A DNA stretch of 40,056 nt from Actinomycetales bacterium (GTDB lineage: Bacteria; Actinomycetota; Actinomycetes; Actinomycetales; Actinomycetaceae). The notes beneath the pieces are model-generated. The model ran no database searches. It was given only the letters and a program-made list of their open reading frames with translations, and had not been told where the DNA came from. The stretch is taken from positions 1 through 40,056 of the forward strand of contig JAATFD010000035.1 of assembly GCA_015655375.1 (NCBI GenBank), in the 5' to 3' direction. This document shows positions 7,813-16,627 of this stretch, piece by piece; the first letter of the stretch is position 1; every line of letters begins with the position of its first letter. A program made the position numbers and the translations under genes.

Positions 7813-8448
7813 ATGGCTGACAAGCACCGAACACCCCGCAGGCCCGCGATGCTGAATCCTCGAGACGCCGAGGAGATCATCGGTGACGACGATCCAGCAG
7901 AAGGATCCGCTTTGGCGCACACCTCGGCATGGGCGCTCATGGGTGTCGGCGACGATGAATTCGGTCCCGAGGCGATCGAACGTCTGCGTGAAGCGGTGCG
8001 TCGCGAGGGTGCTGACATCGTCGCTGACATGTGGGCGCGCAGCCCTGATTTCACCCTCCCCGGAGCGCTGTGGCGCCTGTACTTGCTCTCTGAGTGGTAT
8101 CACCGGGATCGTGCCCACGTCGAGAGCCGATACGCCGAGGGCAGAGTCGCGCGGATCATTCCCGGTCTTGAGCACCCGGTGATGGTCCCTGATCTCGCGG
8201 CCGTCATGGACGAGGTCGCGGCCCTCTTGGCGGGCGAACGCACGGACGACGACTTGGCGGACATCATCTCCGGTGCGTCGCGGGCACTGCGCATCCTCGC
8301 TGCCGGAGACACCTACGGCGCCTCATGGATCCGAGACGAGGACGATCCCCTCGCGCACCCGGTGACGGTGCGGACCCGGGCGCTGCTGCGCACTGCCGAC
8401 GAACTCGATGAGGCCGCACGCCATGCGGAGGTGGGGACCCTGAACTGA
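7813..8448 (+). CDS. Conserved actinobacterial hypothetical protein
   Basis: This 211-residue soluble protein has no signal peptide or membrane segment. It is mostly predicted helix and acidic. A central stretch, TLPGALWRLYLLSEWY (about 78-93), and a following region ending MDEVAALLAGER recall small conserved actinobacterial proteins of unknown function that carry a similar L-P-G-x-L-W-R-L-Y-L-L motif. I recall the type but cannot name a family. The ATG at 7813 has GAGG 8 bases upstream; upstream in-frame starts would run through the tRNA promoter region. It lies 117 bases before ppk1 on the same strand, but the gap suggests separate transcription. Function unknown. Confidence 0.7.
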   Translation: MADKHRTPRRPAMLNPRDAEEIIGDDDPAEGSALAHTSAWALMGVGDDEFGPEAIERLREAVRREGADIVADMWARSPDFTLPGALWRLYLLSEWYHRDRAHVESRYAEGRVARIIPGLEHPVMVPDLAAVMDEVAALLAGERTDDDLADIISGASRALRILAAGDTYGASWIRDEDDPLAHPVTVRTRALLRTADELDEAARHAEVGTLN

Positions 8449-8565
8449 CCCACGTGGACTGCACCTTCGTCCTGCCGACCTCACGCCGGACGGGAGAAAC
8501 AGTCTTCCCGAGAGCCCGCCCTGACTTCCGGACATCCGCACACCGATCTCCCAGAAGGGGTCATC

Positions 8566-11013
8566 ATGTCCGACACTCCGACCTTCTCCGCACCCGACGA
8601 ATCCTGGCCAGGTCCTGCGCCGGAGCCTGACGTCGATGCGATTGGGGACGAGCCTCTCCTGGGGACCACCGAAGTCGGCGACCCGCCGAACGGCTCTGTC
8701 CTCAACGTCGAGCCGGTCCGTGCTGAGGAGATCCTTGTAGCGGCCGATGACGTCTCGCTCGTTGGGGTCGAGCATGAGGATGCCGAGTACGACGACGAGC
8801 CCGTGGCCGATGCGGAAGTCCACCCGAGCGTCGACATCGGTGTTGACACGTCGCAGACGCTGGGCGAGGACTCCCCACTGCCCAAGGGCCGATTCGCGGA
8901 CCGCGAGCTGTCCTGGATGGCATTCAACGAGCGTGTCCTCGAGCAGTCCGAGGACCTCGACCTGCCGTTGCTGGAGCGGGCCTGGTTCTCGGCGATCTTC
9001 TCGTCGAACCTCGACGAGTTCTACATGGTGCGCGTCGCAGGTCTCAAACGCCGCATTGCCGCGGGGATCGCCAAGCCGTCGGCCTCCGGCCTCGAACCTC
9101 GGCAGGTCCTTGAGGGGATTCAACTGCGGACCCGTGGATTGACCGCCCGTCAGGCCAGCCACTTTCAGGACGAGGTCCTCCCCGCGTTGCATGCCGAGGG
9201 CATCCACCTGCGGGCGTGGGCAGAACTCGACGACATGCAACGTGAACGGATGACGGCCTACTTCCGCCGCCAGATCTTCCCGGTTCTCACCCCGCTGGCC
9301 GTCGACCCCTCCCATCCCTTCCCCTACATCTCGGGATTGTCACTCAACCTGGCGGTCGTCGTGCGCAACCCTCTGACCGGCAAGCTGCACTTCGCGCGGG
9401 TCAAGGTTCCCCAGTCGCTGCCCCGTCTCATCAATGTCGACACTGCGGCTCGTCCAGGCACCATCGGTATCGGCGTTCCCGAGGACTACGTCTCCCAACC
9501 GGGAGGCTCCACTTTCATCACTCTCGAGGAGGTCGTGCGCGCTCACCTCGACCATCTCTTCCCCGGGGTTGAGATCGTGGAGGCCCACAGCTTCCGCGTC
9601 ACACGCAATGAGGACCTCGAGGTCGAGGAGGATGACGCCGAGAACCTCTTGACCGCGATGGAAGAGGAACTCCTGCGCCGCAAGTTCGGCCCGGTTGTGC
9701 GTCTGGAGGTCGAAGACACGATCTCCTCCTTCGTCCGTGACTTCCTCATCGAGAAGCTCGAGATCTCTCCGGCGGATGTCATCAGCCTTCCGGCGCCCCT
9801 GGATCTCACGTTGTGCAACGACCTCCACGACCTCGACATCGCCCAGCTCAAGTACCCGCGCTACGTCCCCGTGACCGCTGCAGGCCTGGCTGAGGTCGAG
9901 TCCTCGCGTCCGGGCGACATCTTCGCCTCGATCCGCAGTCACGACGTCCTGCTCCACCACCCCTACGACTCCTTCGCGACCTCGGTACAGTCCTTCATCA
10001 CCCAGGCGGCGCGCGATCCTCACACCCTGGCCATGAAGCAGACGCTGTACCGCACCTCAGGGGACTCACCGATTGTCTCCGCTTTGATCGAGGCCGCTCA
10101 GAACGGCAAGCAGGTCGTGGCGATCGTTGAGATCAAGGCCCGTTTCGATGAGGAGGCGAACATCTCCTGGGCACGCAAGCTCGAGCGCGCCGGTGTCCAC
10201 GTCGTCTACGGCATGGTCGGATTGAAGACTCACTGCAAGCTGTCCCTGGTCGTGCGCCAAGAGGCCGATGGGCTACGCCGGTACTGCCACATCGGGACTG
10301 GCAACTACCACCCGAAAACGGCTCGCGGTTACGAGGACCTCGGTCTGTTGACCTGTGACCGCGACGTGGCCCAGGATCTGACGCGCCTGTTCAACCAGCT
10401 CTCCGGATACGCGCCGCGTTCGACGTTCCACCGTCTGCTCGTTGCGCCGCTGTCGATCCGTCCGGGCCTCATCGAGCGCATCGAGGGCCAGATCGCCCGC
10501 AAGCGTGCGGGGGAGGAGGCCTGGATCGGCATCAAGGTGAACTCCGTCGTCGACGAGGCGATCATCGACGCGCTCTACCGGGCCTCACAGGCGGGGGTGC
10601 CCGTCGATGTCCTGGTGCGTGGGATCTGCGGGATTCGGGCGGGGGTACCTGGACTGAGCGAGAACATCCGAGTGAGGTCGATCCTCGGGCGCTACCTCGA
10701 ACACTCGCGGATCTTCGCGTTCGGGCCCGAGGGCGAGGAAGAGGTCTGGATCGGTTCGGCCGATCTCATGCACCGCAACCTCGACCGTCGGGTCGAGGCA
10801 CTCGTGCGGATCTCGGATCCCGGCCAGATCACCTACCTCGCCGACCTCGTGCGGAGGGGCGTCGCTTCGACGACGTCGTCGTGGGTGCTGCGCAAGAACG
10901 GGACGTGGAAGCGCCACACTCGTGACAAGCGCGGCCGCCGGCTCGAGGATATCCAGACGACGCTGATGAACGAGGCCTCGGCCCGCGTCATCGGCCGTTC
11001 CCTCGGTTCCTGA
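8566..11013 (+). CDS. Polyphosphate kinase 1
   Basis: This 815-residue cytoplasmic enzyme makes polyphosphate from the gamma phosphate of ATP, and can run in reverse. The family core begins near residue 108 ([18 protein letters not shown]) and runs through the N, head and two phospholipase-D-like C domains. The phosphorylated histidine is H575 in [14 protein letters not shown], and the second conserved histidine is H713 in YLEHSRIF. The basic motif [11 protein letters not shown] follows. The first ~105 residues are acidic and low in complexity, an extension that makes the protein longer than the usual 690-740 residues. A Nudix/histidine phosphatase like MutT1, which adjoins ppk1 in mycobacteria, and the pst genes lie downstream. 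Its last 26 bases overlap the end of a convergent regulator gene. Confidence 0.96.
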   Translation: MSDTPTFSAPDESWPGPAPEPDVDAIGDEPLLGTTEVGDPPNGSVLNVEPVRAEEILVAADDVSLVGVEHEDAEYDDEPVADAEVHPSVDIGVDTSQTLGEDSPLPKGRFADRELSWMAFNERVLEQSEDLDLPLLERAWFSAIFSSNLDEFYMVRVAGLKRRIAAGIAKPSASGLEPRQVLEGIQLRTRGLTARQASHFQDEVLPALHAEGIHLRAWAELDDMQRERMTAYFRRQIFPVLTPLAVDPSHPFPYISGLSLNLAVVVRNPLTGKLHFARVKVPQSLPRLINVDTAARPGTIGIGVPEDYVSQPGGSTFITLEEVVRAHLDHLFPGVEIVEAHSFRVTRNEDLEVEEDDAENLLTAMEEELLRRKFGPVVRLEVEDTISSFVRDFLIEKLEISPADVISLPAPLDLTLCNDLHDLDIAQLKYPRYVPVTAAGLAEVESSRPGDIFASIRSHDVLLHHPYDSFATSVQSFITQAARDPHTLAMKQTLYRTSGDSPIVSALIEAAQNGKQVVAIVEIKARFDEEANISWARKLERAGVHVVYGMVGLKTHCKLSLVVRQEADGLRRYCHIGTGNYHPKTARGYEDLGLLTCDRDVAQDLTRLFNQLSGYAPRSTFHRLLVAPLSIRPGLIERIEGQIARKRAGEEAWIGIKVNSVVDEAIIDALYRASQAGVPVDVLVRGICGIRAGVPGLSENIRVRSILGRYLEHSRIFAFGPEGEEEVWIGSADLMHRNLDRRVEALVRISDPGQITYLADLVRRGVASTTSSWVLRKNGTWKRHTRDKRGRRLEDIQTTLMNEASARVIGRSLGS

Positions 11014-11446
11014 CTGTCTCGGTGTCATAGGCGTCGCGTGCCTGCAGGACTGCGCCCATGTTCGATCGGGACCACTCCTCCAACAGGCTGACGGTCCCGT
11101 GCAGCGAGCGTCCCAGGTCAGTGAGCTCGTACTCCACGCGGGGTGGGATCTCGGGGTGGGCGGTGCGCGTGACCAGACCGTCGCGCTCGAGAGCGCGCAG
11201 CGTCTGGGTGAGCATCTTTTGTGAAACGCCGTCGATGCGCCGTGCGATGGCTGAATAGCGCGTGGCCCCCTCCGCCTCTGCCAAGGCTCCGACGACGAGG
11301 ACGGTCCAGCGATCGCCGATGCGGTCGAGCAGCTGCCGTGTCGGACAGTTTCTCTGGTAGGGATCGTAGGGAGGCACAGGCGTGTCACCAGTGGTGCCCG
11401 ATTCCTGTGCGGCTGACGATGCGGGGCGGGTGAGCGTAGTCGTCAT
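10988..11446 (-). CDS. HxlR-family winged-helix transcriptional regulator
   Basis: This 152-residue DNA-binding protein carries the HxlR domain from about 30 to 125: the opening [15 protein letters not shown] with a single conserved cysteine (C34), the recognition region ISQ-like [20 protein letters not shown], and a beta wing ending VEYELTDLG. In redox-sensing members of this family the cysteine at this position is oxidised by electrophiles or diamide-type stress. The ATG at 11446 has GAGGAGG 8 bases upstream, so I prefer it to the in-frame start 24 bases further out. The gene is divergent from a NAD(P)-binding reductase, a typical regulator-target pair. An inverted repeat lies between them. 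It converges on and overlaps ppk1 by 26 bases. Confidence 0.9.
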   Translation of the reverse strand: MTTTLTRPASSAAQESGTTGDTPVPPYDPYQRNCPTRQLLDRIGDRWTVLVVGALAEAEGATRYSAIARRIDGVSQKMLTQTLRALERDGLVTRTAHPEIPPRVEYELTDLGRSLHGTVSLLEEWSRSNMGAVLQARDAYDTETVRNRGNGR

Positions 11447-11498
11447 GTATGGATCCTCCTCGTCGGGCACCCGATCCTGTCGGGCACTGTCAGGTGCC

Positions 11499-11535
11499 TA
11501 CTTCCCATTGGGACGTTGCTCCCTTATGGTAAGTA
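11499..11535. promoter_or_regulatory. Candidate HxlR operator
   Basis: TACTTCCCAT (11499-11508) and ATGGTAAGTA (11526-11535) are inverted copies matching at 9 of 10 positions, with a 17-base spacer. The site is central in the 135-base gap between the divergent regulator and reductase genes, where an autoregulatory operator would be expected. HxlR-type sites often contain TACTTAC-like half sites. Binding is inferred. Confidence 0.5.
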
Positions 11536-11581
11536 ACTGACATCGGGGCTGCGCTCCGTACCCCTCGGAAGGAATTCTCCC

Positions 11582-12223
11582 ATGACGCATCTGACAGTTC
11601 TCGGCGGTACCGGATATGCGGGTTCACACGTCGTGGAGGAGGCTGCCTCGCGCGGCCTGACCGTCACCTCCTGGTCTCGTTCGCTCCCGGAAAAGAAGGT
11701 CGACGGGGTTGACTATCGGATCGGTGACGTGCTCGATCCCGCGGTCCTCGCACAGGTCGTCACTGGCTCGGATGTCGTCGTCGGCGCGCTCTCACCGCGC
11801 GGCGCCCTCGACGGGAAGCTCCGTGACGTCTACACCGAGGTCGCTCGTTTGGCCCAGGCATCCGGTGTGCGCGTCGGGTTTGTCGGCGGGGCAGGCTCGC
11901 TCCGTGTCTCCGCAGACGGTCCGTTGCTGCTTGACTCGGGGTTTCCGGCAGAGTTCAGGTCGGAGGCGGAGCAGCTCGGAGCGGTCCTCGATGATCTGCG
12001 CTCCAGCGACGAGGCCTTGGATTGGTTCTTCGTCTCTCCGGCCGCGAACTTCGGTTCCTACAACCCCGGAGAGAAGACCGGGACCTTCCGCGTCGGCGGC
12101 GATGTTCTGCTGACCGACGAGGCGGGTGAGTCGAACATCTCGGGTGCGGACCTCGCCACCGCGATCCTCAACGAGGTCGAGGCCCCGGCGCATCGCCGGT
12201 CGCGGTTCACTGTGGCCTACTGA
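11582..12223 (+). CDS. NAD(P)-binding atypical SDR-type oxidoreductase
   Basis: This 213-residue soluble protein has a Rossmann fold starting at the N-terminus: LTVLGGTGYAGSHV gives the G-x-x-G-x-x-G dinucleotide-binding loop, and an arginine after the second strand (WSRS) suggests NADP(H) preference. The middle GFVGGAGSL and the C-terminal ISGADLATAILNEVE match the atypical short-chain dehydrogenases of the YwnB/NmrA-like group. These usually act as flavin- or quinone-related reductases, but the substrate cannot be read here. AAGGAATT precedes the ATG. The divergent HxlR regulator points to induction by oxidative or electrophile stress. Confidence 0.85.
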   Translation: MTHLTVLGGTGYAGSHVVEEAASRGLTVTSWSRSLPEKKVDGVDYRIGDVLDPAVLAQVVTGSDVVVGALSPRGALDGKLRDVYTEVARLAQASGVRVGFVGGAGSLRVSADGPLLLDSGFPAEFRSEAEQLGAVLDDLRSSDEALDWFFVSPAANFGSYNPGEKTGTFRVGGDVLLTDEAGESNISGADLATAILNEVEAPAHRRSRFTVAY

Positions 12224-12264
12224 GCTTGACGAAAGTGGTTGTGCGGGCACCTCGCATCGGCCGC

Positions 12265-12270
12265 TACCCT
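12265..12270 (+). promoter_or_regulatory. -10 element for a leaderless mutT1-like transcript
   Basis: TACCCT (TANNNT type) is followed by exactly 6 bases and then the GTG start at 12277. With a start site about 7 bases downstream of the -10, the RNA would begin at the GTG. No ribosome binding site is present, consistent with a leaderless message. Confidence 0.45.
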
Positions 12271-12276
12271 TGATCC

Positions 12277-13323
12277 GTGTCGAGGTCCCGTCCGTCCCCA
12301 GTTCCCAGCCGCCTGGTGCGTGCTGCCGGCAGCGTCGTGTGGCGGCCCGTCGAGGGCGCCGCGACGCCGGCGATGGGAGAACCGATCGATCCCGCAGCGG
12401 TCGAGGTCCTCATCGTCCATCGCCCTCGATATGGGGATTGGTCGTGGCCCAAGGGCAAGCTGGAGGCCAATGAGCCGCTGCCCGTGGCCGCCGTCCGCGA
12501 GGTCGAGGAGGAGAGCGGCCTGCCCGTCGTCCTCGGAGCTCCCCTGACCACTCAGCGTTACCGCCTCGGGTCGGGCCACACCAAAGAGGTCCATTACTGG
12601 CTGGGCACTGTCGCCGAGGCCGGGCCTGCGCTGCGCACCCGCCGTCCCGTCAGCCCCGCCACCGAGCGTGAGATCGACCAGGTCCGGTGGGTCGCTCCCG
12701 ATGAGGCGCGCACGCTGCTCACCCGTCGGGGGGATCGCCGACTGCTCACGGAGCTCGTCTCGCGGGCCGAAGCGGGAACGCTCGTGACTGCGACACTCGT
12801 GCTTCTGCGTCACGCGAAGGCCGTCTCGAGGTCGTCGTGGGAGGGAGCGGAGGACGAACGCCCCCTGTCGCGTCCGGGTGTGATCCAGGCGATCGACCTC
12901 ATCGATCTGATTTCCTCGTGGGGGGTGGGGAGGATTCTCTCGTCTCCCTGGGAGCGATGCGTGGCGACAGTGGGACCCACTGCTGCCCTGGCTGGGGTCG
13001 AGGTCGAGGGACGTCCCGAACTGACCGAGCGCGCGATGACGGAACGCCCCGATCCCGGTCGAGCGATCGTCGAGGATCTCTTGCGGCATGGTGGGGTGCC
13101 CGCGCTCGTGTGTGTTCACCGTCCAACGCTGCCGGTCCTTCTCGCTTCGGTCGCCGACCTGTGTGGTCCGCAGATTGCTGCGCGGCTGCCCCAGTCGTCA
13201 CCCTGGTTGCGGACCTCGGAAATGCTGGTCGCCCATGTCGCCCATCCTGGTCGGGCTGAGAGCCCATCGGTCGTGGGGGTCGAACGGCACGCTCCAGCGG
13301 CAAAGATCCGCTTCGCCAGTTGA
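12277..13323 (+). CDS. MutT1-like Nudix hydrolase / histidine phosphatase fusion
   Basis: This 348-residue protein joins two domains. Residues about 13-160 form a Nudix hydrolase; the Nudix box runs from G60 to L82 with E66 and R74-E75-x-x-E78-E79-x-G81. Residues about 170-340 form a histidine phosphatase domain with the catalytic LLRHAKA (R178-H179) and a second histidine in VCVHRPTLP. The same fusion occurs in mycobacterial MutT1, which degrades 8-oxo-dGTP and diadenosine polyphosphates and lies next to ppk1 there. The GTG start at 12277 was chosen because it begins just before conserved sequence and sits 6 bases after a -10 element. It is 53 bases downstream of the reductase gene. Expected to act in the cytoplasm in nucleotide-pool cleaning. 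Confidence 0.9.
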   Translation: MSRSRPSPVPSRLVRAAGSVVWRPVEGAATPAMGEPIDPAAVEVLIVHRPRYGDWSWPKGKLEANEPLPVAAVREVEEESGLPVVLGAPLTTQRYRLGSGHTKEVHYWLGTVAEAGPALRTRRPVSPATEREIDQVRWVAPDEARTLLTRRGDRRLLTELVSRAEAGTLVTATLVLLRHAKAVSRSSWEGAEDERPLSRPGVIQAIDLIDLISSWGVGRILSSPWERCVATVGPTAALAGVEVEGRPELTERAMTERPDPGRAIVEDLLRHGGVPALVCVHRPTLPVLLASVADLCGPQIAARLPQSSPWLRTSEMLVAHVAHPGRAESPSVVGVERHAPAAKIRFAS

Positions 13324-13348
13324 CGATGCCCCACTCGTTGTGACGACT

Positions 13349-13381
13349 GTCACGAACCTGTTCACCGTCCGTTCACCCAGC
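13349..13381 (+). promoter_or_regulatory. PHO box upstream of pstS
   Basis: Two adjoining 11-base direct repeats, GTTCACCGTCC (13360-13370) and GTTCACCCAGC (13371-13381), match the actinobacterial PhoP half-site (GTTCACC-type, 11-base period). A weaker unit, GTCACGAACCT (13349-13359), precedes them in phase. A -10 element lies 27 bases further on. This predicts induction of pstSCAB by PhoP under phosphate limitation. No phoR-phoP pair is in this window. Confidence 0.85.
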
Positions 13382-13408
13382 GCCGTCCGGCCCGTCAACT
13401 CGGCTCCT

Positions 13409-13414
13409 TATCTT
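13409..13414 (+). promoter_or_regulatory. -10 element of the pst operon
   Basis: TATCTT lies 27 bases downstream of the PHO box, giving an expected start site near 13421 and a leader of about 63 bases before pstS. No strong -35 is visible, as is usual where an activator replaces it. Confidence 0.5.
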
Positions 13415-13483
13415 GAACACTGAGCCGGTCGAACCGGTCGGATGACGCGCCGTCCACGGGGCGGCAGAACGGAATGAAGATCA

Positions 13484-14593
13484 ATGACCTTGCGCGACCG
13501 TTTCACGCGCACTGGCGCACTTCTCGGCGCTGGCGTCCTCATGGCCTCTCTTGCTGCATGTGGCAACTCCTCTTCGGACAGTGACAATGCGTCAGCAGAT
13601 GCCTCCGGCTCCACCGAGGAACTTTCTGGAACCCTGGCTGGTGCGGGAGCGACGTCCCAACAATCCGCGATGGACGCCTGGAAGTCCGGTTTCGCCCAGT
13701 CACAGCCCGGTGTCACTCTCTCCTACGACGGAGTCGGTTCTGGCGCAGGCGTCACCCAGTTCACTTCCGGACAGGTGGTGTGGGCAGGCTCAGATGCTGC
13801 GCTCGAGGGCGACCAGATCGCGGCCGCGAGCTCTCGTTGCGGTGCTGCCGCGTGGGACCTGCCGGTCTACATCTCCCCGATCGCCATCGTCTTCAACCTC
13901 GACGGCGTGACGTCGCTGAGCCTCGACGCTGACACCGTCGCGAAGATCTTCCACGGTGACATCACCACGTGGAACGACCCGGCGATCGCGGCCACCAACT
14001 CGGGCGTGACGTTGCCCGATGAGACGATCACTCCCGTGCATCGCTCCGACGAGTCCGGTACGACCGAGAACTTCACGGATTACCTCCACGAGGCCGCCCC
14101 CTCGGTGTGGACCGACGAAGCCGGAAAGTCCTGGCCGGTGGAAGGCGGAGAGTCCGCTGCCAAGACCTCCGGTGTCGTCCAGGCCGTCCAGGCCGGCAAG
14201 GGCTCCATTGGCTACGTGGATGCCTCCCAGGCCGGTCAGCTCGGGACGGTCGCGCTGGGCGCCAAGGACGGATCGTTCGTCAGTTTTTCCGACGCAACCG
14301 CCGCGAAGGCCGCGGAGACCGCGACCCGCGTCGAGGGTCGTGATGCCAACGACATCGCGCTCAAGGTCAACCGCATTCCGGACACGAACGACTCGTACCC
14401 GCTGATCCTCATCAGCTACTCGATCGTGTGCTCGACCTACTCCGATGCAAACGATGCCGCAATGGTCAAAGCCTTCGTCGGGTACCAGGCGTCCTCGCAG
14501 GGCCAGGAGATCGCGGCCCAGGCTGCCGGCTCCTCCCCGTTGTCCGACACTTTGCGGTCGGAGATCACGACCTCGCTCGACGCCATCAAGTGA
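13484..14593 (+). CDS. PstS phosphate-binding lipoprotein
   Basis: This 369-residue protein is the high-affinity phosphate receptor on the outer face of the membrane. The signal peptide ends at a lipobox LAAC with the lipidated cysteine at residue 26, then a Ser/Asp linker. The phosphate-binding domain begins GTLAGAGATSQQSAMDAW and includes SYDGVGSGAGVTQF and the phosphate-gripping loop HRSDESGTTENFTDYL. It is followed by pstC, pstA and pstB in the standard order, and preceded by a PHO box. The ribosome binding site before the ATG is weak (GGAATGAAG). Confidence 0.97.
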   Translation: MTLRDRFTRTGALLGAGVLMASLAACGNSSSDSDNASADASGSTEELSGTLAGAGATSQQSAMDAWKSGFAQSQPGVTLSYDGVGSGAGVTQFTSGQVVWAGSDAALEGDQIAAASSRCGAAAWDLPVYISPIAIVFNLDGVTSLSLDADTVAKIFHGDITTWNDPAIAATNSGVTLPDETITPVHRSDESGTTENFTDYLHEAAPSVWTDEAGKSWPVEGGESAAKTSGVVQAVQAGKGSIGYVDASQAGQLGTVALGAKDGSFVSFSDATAAKAAETATRVEGRDANDIALKVNRIPDTNDSYPLILISYSIVCSTYSDANDAAMVKAFVGYQASSQGQEIAAQAAGSSPLSDTLRSEITTSLDAIK

Positions 14594-14622
14594 GCATGAT
14601 CGGACGGCATCGGACGGATGGA

Positions 14623-15567
14623 ATGAGCGGCCCGATGGAGAGCAGCAGTGGGAAGACCGGCAACCTGATCTTCAAGGGCATCTCCACGGCCGCAGCCGTC
14701 CTGATCCTGTGCACCTTGGCAGCGGTGGCGATCTTCCTGATCGTCACCGCATGGCCTGCGGTCTCTGACTTCTCCCAACGTTTCCATACAGTGGGCTCGT
14801 CCAATACTGTGTCGATCCTTCGATTCACGGGACCGCAGCTGTTCGGCACGGTGCTCGCCGCGGCCCTCGCGATGGTGATCGCTGTTCCCGTGTCGGTCGG
14901 GATCGCCCTATTCATCAGTCACTATGCGCCACGCCGAGCTGCCCAGGCCCTCGGATATCTGGTCGACCTGTTGGCCGCGATCCCGTCGGTCGTCTATGGC
15001 CTGTGGGGGGCGATCTGGCTGATTCCTAAGCTGGTCCCGATCTTCACCTGGCTCGGAGTCCACTTGTCGTGGTTTCCGCTCTTCGCCGGGGAGCCCTCCC
15101 CGACGGGACGTGTGATCGCGGCGGCATCCCTGGTCCTGGCGATCATGATCCTGCCGATCATCACGTCGGTCTCTCGGGAGGTCTTCCTCCAGACGCCGTC
15201 CCTCCATGAGGAAGCGGCGCTGGCCCTGGGGGCGACCCGGTGGGAGATGATCCGCATGGCGGTTCTGCCATTCGGGCGTTCCGGGGTCGTCTCCGCCTCG
15301 ATGCTCGGTCTGGGGCGGGCCCTCGGCGAGACGATGGCGGTCGTCATGGTCCTGTCGGTCGGGTCGTCCTACTCCTGGCACATTCTCGAGGCGGGCAGGC
15401 ATTCGACGATCGCAGCGAACATCGCCCTGCAGTATCCGGAGTCGACGGGCGTGGACACGGCGGCCTTGATCGCCACCGGTCTGGCCCTCTTCGCGATCAC
15501 GATGATCGTCAATTCGATCGCACGATGGATCGTGAACCGCCACTCCGAGTTTTCGGGAGCCAACTGA
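14623..15567 (+). CDS. PstC phosphate ABC transporter permease
   Basis: This 314-residue membrane protein is one of the two phosphate-channel subunits. About six transmembrane segments are visible, the first near residues 17-38. Family motifs include LLAAIPSVVYGLWGAIWLIP, the EAA loop EEAALALGATRWEMIRMAVLP, and GLGRALGETMAVVMVLS. The ATG at 14623 was chosen for the GGACGG upstream; in-frame ATGs at 14596 and 14635 are alternatives, and the first would sit only 2 bases after pstS. Its stop overlaps the pstA start (TGATG), so the two are translationally coupled. Confidence 0.95.
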   Translation: MSGPMESSSGKTGNLIFKGISTAAAVLILCTLAAVAIFLIVTAWPAVSDFSQRFHTVGSSNTVSILRFTGPQLFGTVLAAALAMVIAVPVSVGIALFISHYAPRRAAQALGYLVDLLAAIPSVVYGLWGAIWLIPKLVPIFTWLGVHLSWFPLFAGEPSPTGRVIAAASLVLAIMILPIITSVSREVFLQTPSLHEEAALALGATRWEMIRMAVLPFGRSGVVSASMLGLGRALGETMAVVMVLSVGSSYSWHILEAGRHSTIAANIALQYPESTGVDTAALIATGLALFAITMIVNSIARWIVNRHSEFSGAN

Positions 15568-16559
15568 TGGCGAATCCGTTCCCTTCCAGCGTTGCTGGGA
15601 CTGCTGCGCCCGCACCCCGTGCGCGCCGTCAGGCCACGGACAACCTTCAATCCGCGGATCCAGGGTGGGAACGGTGGAGGGCGATCAAGAACCGCATCGC
15701 GTGGGTGATGGTCTCGCTGGCCTTTCTCCTGGCGGTCCTGCCACTGGTCTCCCTGGTCATCACGGTCGTCACCCAGGGGTACAAGCGCGTGAGCTGGTCG
15801 TTCCTCACCACGGACATGGTCGGGGTCTTCGGAGGAATGCCCTCGGGTGGCGTCCTCCACGCGATCATTGGAACACTGCTGATCACGCTGTGGGCGACGA
15901 TCATCTCCGCACCGATCGGGGTGTTCGTGGCGATCTACCTCGTCGAGTACGGACAGGGTAGGTTACTGTCCAAGGCGACGACCTTCTTCGTCGACGTCAT
16001 GACGGGAATCCCCTCGATCGTCGCAGGTTTGTTCGGTGCCGCGATCTTCTCCTTGGCGGTGGGGCCGGCCTACCGTGCGGGCATCATGGGTGCAATCGCT
16101 TTGGCCGTCCTGATGATTCCGACCGTGGTCCGGTCCTCGGAAGAGATGCTCCGGCTCGTCCCCAACGAACTGCGCGAGGCCGCATATGCTCTGGGTGTGC
16201 CGAAGTGGCGTGTGATCGTCAAGGTCGTCCTTCGGACCTCGGCGGCCGGGCTGACGACGTCCATCATGCTCGCGATCGCGCGCGTCATCGGGGAGACCGC
16301 TCCGCTGCTGATGACGGTCGGCTTCATCGAGAAGCTCAACACGAACGTGTTCGACGGACGCATGACGACGCTCCCGGTGTTCGTCTACAACCAGTACTCG
16401 CAGGGGCTGGCGACGTGTCGCGCGGGAGCCGTCAACTGCGTGACGACGATCAACTATGAGCGGGCGTGGGCAGCGGCCCTCGTCCTCATTGTCCTCGTCA
16501 TGTTGCTGAACGTCATCGCGCGCTCCATCGCTCGCCTTTTCGCTCCCAAGACCCGCTGA
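15567..16559 (+). CDS. PstA phosphate ABC transporter permease
   Basis: This 330-residue protein is the second phosphate permease subunit. An N-terminal cytoplasmic region of about 40 residues leads into six predicted transmembrane helices. Recognisable sequence includes [19 protein letters not shown], the EAA loop [20 protein letters not shown], and [17 protein letters not shown] periplasmic-side loop near residues 275-300 contains two cysteines that could pair ([11 protein letters not shown]). The ATG overlaps the pstC stop by one base. pstB follows after 68 bases. Confidence 0.95.
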   Translation: MANPFPSSVAGTAAPAPRARRQATDNLQSADPGWERWRAIKNRIAWVMVSLAFLLAVLPLVSLVITVVTQGYKRVSWSFLTTDMVGVFGGMPSGGVLHAIIGTLLITLWATIISAPIGVFVAIYLVEYGQGRLLSKATTFFVDVMTGIPSIVAGLFGAAIFSLAVGPAYRAGIMGAIALAVLMIPTVVRSSEEMLRLVPNELREAAYALGVPKWRVIVKVVLRTSAAGLTTSIMLAIARVIGETAPLLMTVGFIEKLNTNVFDGRMTTLPVFVYNQYSQGLATCRAGAVNCVTTINYERAWAAALVLIVLVMLLNVIARSIARLFAPKTR

Positions 16560-16627
16560 CCCACGCCGTCCGTGCGACGGCGGGCCCGACCGGTCACCGT
16601 TGCGCCTCGGAGACCACAGGAGAACAG

